Positions 4,686 to 6,066 of a DNA stretch of 6,066 nt are shown in pieces. The position numbers and the translations under genes were made by a program. The stretch covers positions 1-6,066 of the forward strand of contig JALRFL010000181.1 of assembly GCA_023259875.1 (NCBI GenBank), given 5' to 3'. The notes under the pieces were generated by a model. It saw only the letters and a program-made list of their open reading frames with translations. It did no database searches and had not been told where the DNA came from. The DNA comes from Alphaproteobacteria bacterium. Lineage in GTDB: Bacteria; Pseudomonadota; Alphaproteobacteria; Puniceispirillales; UBA1172. The first letter of the stretch is position 1, and every line of letters starts with the position of its first letter.

Positions 4686-6066
4686 TTATACGGCTGTGTG
4701 TATCACCGCATCTGCCGCGATGACGTGTTCTGGCGTGATCATAAAGGGATTAATCTCAATCAGGCGGATATCGGCGTCATGTTCCATCAGGTGGCTTAGG
4801 CTCATGATAGCATCATGTAACGCTTGACGGTTGCCTGCGGCTTTGCCGCGATAGCCGTCTATCACCTTTGCCACCGCCAACTGATCAATCGCTGCGTTAA
4901 GGCTAGCGGTGTCGGTGGGCATAATCACGGTCACGGCGTCTTTCAGCAATTCTACCAAAACACCGCCTGAGGCGATGGTCAGTATACAGCCAAATTGATC
5001 ATCACGCCGCAAGCTTACCATGATTTCGGCAACGGTTTTGGTGACCATTTCCTCAACCAGTATTCCATCAATTCGGGCATGAGGGGCAAGGCGGGCGCAA
5101 TTCTGGCGGATACGATCCGCCGCCATCACGGTATCATCAAGATTGGTCAGCCCCACTTGCACCGCCTCGCATTCGCTTTTATGGGGTAAATCGGCACTTA
5201 CCGCTTTCACCACAACGGGATAAGACAGCTGGTCTATGGTGATGCTGGTATCACGGCAGATCACACCTTGAGGGGTTGTCACCCCGGCCTTTTTTAATAA
5301 CGCCTTACTGTCCCATTCGTTAAGCATTTTGATGGGGATGTCGTCTGTTTCGCAAAGGGCTAGTGGTTTGGGGGGTGAGGCCATAAGGCGTGTTCTGTTG
5401 GCGTGGTATGTTGCCGCCGCCGCCATCGCTTTCATGGTATCGCCAATGCCTTGCATGGGGGCAACGCCGTGGCTGATCAATTCTTCACGCACATCACGAT
5501 CAAGGTTTTCGGAAATGGTGCTACAAATCGCGGCGGGAATACCATGGCGTTTGGTGGCACGAACAAAGGCCATAGCATCGTTATGATAATAGATGCGGCT
5601 GTCATCCAGACCTGCGGCAGGATAATCCTGAACCAAAACCGCCATATCGGTATCTTCACGCACCATGACCTCAAAAACAGGTTCGGTTTTTTCCGGCATC
5701 CCCCAGATCGGGGTCGTGTAATCTAAGGGGTTAGACACGGTTGCGGTATGCGGCAAGAGGGGGGCCAAGGCTTTACGACGGGGGGCATCAGGGCGCGGAT
5801 AGCGTAAGCCTAGCTCTTCGCCATAATCAGCGAGCATAGTGGCGCCGCCACCTGAACAGGTAAAGCCTGTGACCCGGCGGCCTTTGGGTCTTGCCGTGAC
5901 AGTTAAATATTTTAGGATTTCAATAAAATCCCCCGGCTCTTTGGCGCGGATAATCCCTAACCGATCAAAAAAAGCCTGATACACATCATCAGTGCCAGAA
6001 AGCGAACCGGTATGGCTGACGGTTAATTCCGCCCCAATGGCAGAGGTGCCAGTTTTTAAGACAACA
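4686..6066 (-). CDS. NDP-forming acyl-CoA synthetase (fused acetyl-CoA synthetase type), N-terminus beyond the window
   Basis: The frame is open from the right edge to a TAA at 4688-4686, giving 459 residues with the N-terminal part missing. The first visible residues contain VSHTGSLSGTDDVY, with the histidine at 6014-6012. This is the conserved SHTG segment of the succinyl-CoA-ligase-like domain, whose histidine carries phosphate in ADP-forming acyl-CoA synthetases. A middle domain follows with CSGGGATMLADYGEELGL (about 5858-5805) and NPLDYT. From about 5340 leftward lies an ATP-grasp domain, with a conserved lysine in YPVVVKAVS, the HKSE motif, VEEMV, the glycine-rich ASGGVLVELLKD and the metal-site-like EINPF near the C-terminus. 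The absent part should be the CoA-binding Rossmann domain. The reaction joins a carboxylic acid to CoA using a nucleoside triphosphate, yielding NDP and phosphate. A GTG codon at 5984 is not a real start, because the coding motif continues upstream. The acid substrate is unknown. Confidence 0.9.
   Translation of the reverse strand, partial: VVLKTGTSAIGAELTVSHTGSLSGTDDVYQAFFDRLGIIRAKEPGDFIEILKYLTVTARPKGRRVTGFTCSGGGATMLADYGEELGLRYPRPDAPRRKALAPLLPHTATVSNPLDYTTPIWGMPEKTEPVFEVMVREDTDMAVLVQDYPAAGLDDSRIYYHNDAMAFVRATKRHGIPAAICSTISENLDRDVREELISHGVAPMQGIGDTMKAMAAAATYHANRTRLMASPPKPLALCETDDIPIKMLNEWDSKALLKKAGVTTPQGVICRDTSITIDQLSYPVVVKAVSADLPHKSECEAVQVGLTNLDDTVMAADRIRQNCARLAPHARIDGILVEEMVTKTVAEIMVSLRRDDQFGCILTIASGGVLVELLKDAVTVIMPTDTASLNAAIDQLAVAKVIDGYRGKAAGNRQALHDAIMSLSHLMEHDADIRLIEINPFMITPEHVIAADAVIHTAV

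Noticed and set aside
5982..5984. GTG at 5984 as start of the acyl-CoA synthetase
   Set aside because: The frame continues upstream to the window edge and encodes the conserved SHTGSLSG segment immediately before this codon, so the true start is outside the window.

Overview
The window reads as a compact catabolic neighbourhood from a bacterial chromosome, most likely an alphaproteobacterium. Base composition is near balanced and the proteins (YtcJ-type amidohydrolase, 'amino acid synthesis' family protein, DhaS-like aldehyde dehydrogenase, fused NDP-forming acyl-CoA synthetase) are a set common in marine and soil alphaproteobacteria. A SAR116-like marine lineage is a guess from gene content and base composition only. 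No RNA gene, insertion sequence, CRISPR array, phage gene or integration site is visible, and no gene-free stretch exceeds about 210 bases.

Layout, left to right. Bases 1-899 (minus) hold the N-terminal ~299 residues of a metal-dependent amidohydrolase that runs off the left edge. A 191-base gap follows, with a good minus-strand intrinsic terminator (1030-1066) and short repeats. Next comes a tight minus-strand operon, in transcription order: a RidA-family protein (2947-2558), an alpha/beta hydrolase overlapping it by 4 bases (2561-1719), and a PF06684/DUF1185 protein 22 bases further on (1696-1091), ending at that terminator. A divergent control region (2948-3156) separates this operon from a plus-strand aldehyde dehydrogenase (3157-4641). 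It holds a plausible RidA promoter, an 8-bp inverted repeat whose arms sit at both putative promoters, and a 22-bp near-palindrome close to the dehydrogenase start. Convergent with the dehydrogenase, a minus-strand NDP-forming acyl-CoA synthetase (4686 to beyond 6066) lacks its N-terminus because the window ends.

How the genes may work together (inference): RidA proteins hydrolyse reactive enamines and imines to carbonyls plus ammonia. An alpha/beta hydrolase directly after RidA recalls the RutC-RutD pair of pyrimidine breakdown. An aldehyde dehydrogenase could oxidise the resulting aldehyde, and an acyl-CoA synthetase could activate the acid to a CoA thioester. The amidohydrolase could open an amide or a cyclic C-N bond upstream of this. 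The substrate cannot be read from the sequence, and the PF06684 protein has no firmly established function. The best candidate for something undescribed is this RidA / hydrolase / PF06684 operon with its divergent, apparently co-regulated dehydrogenase.
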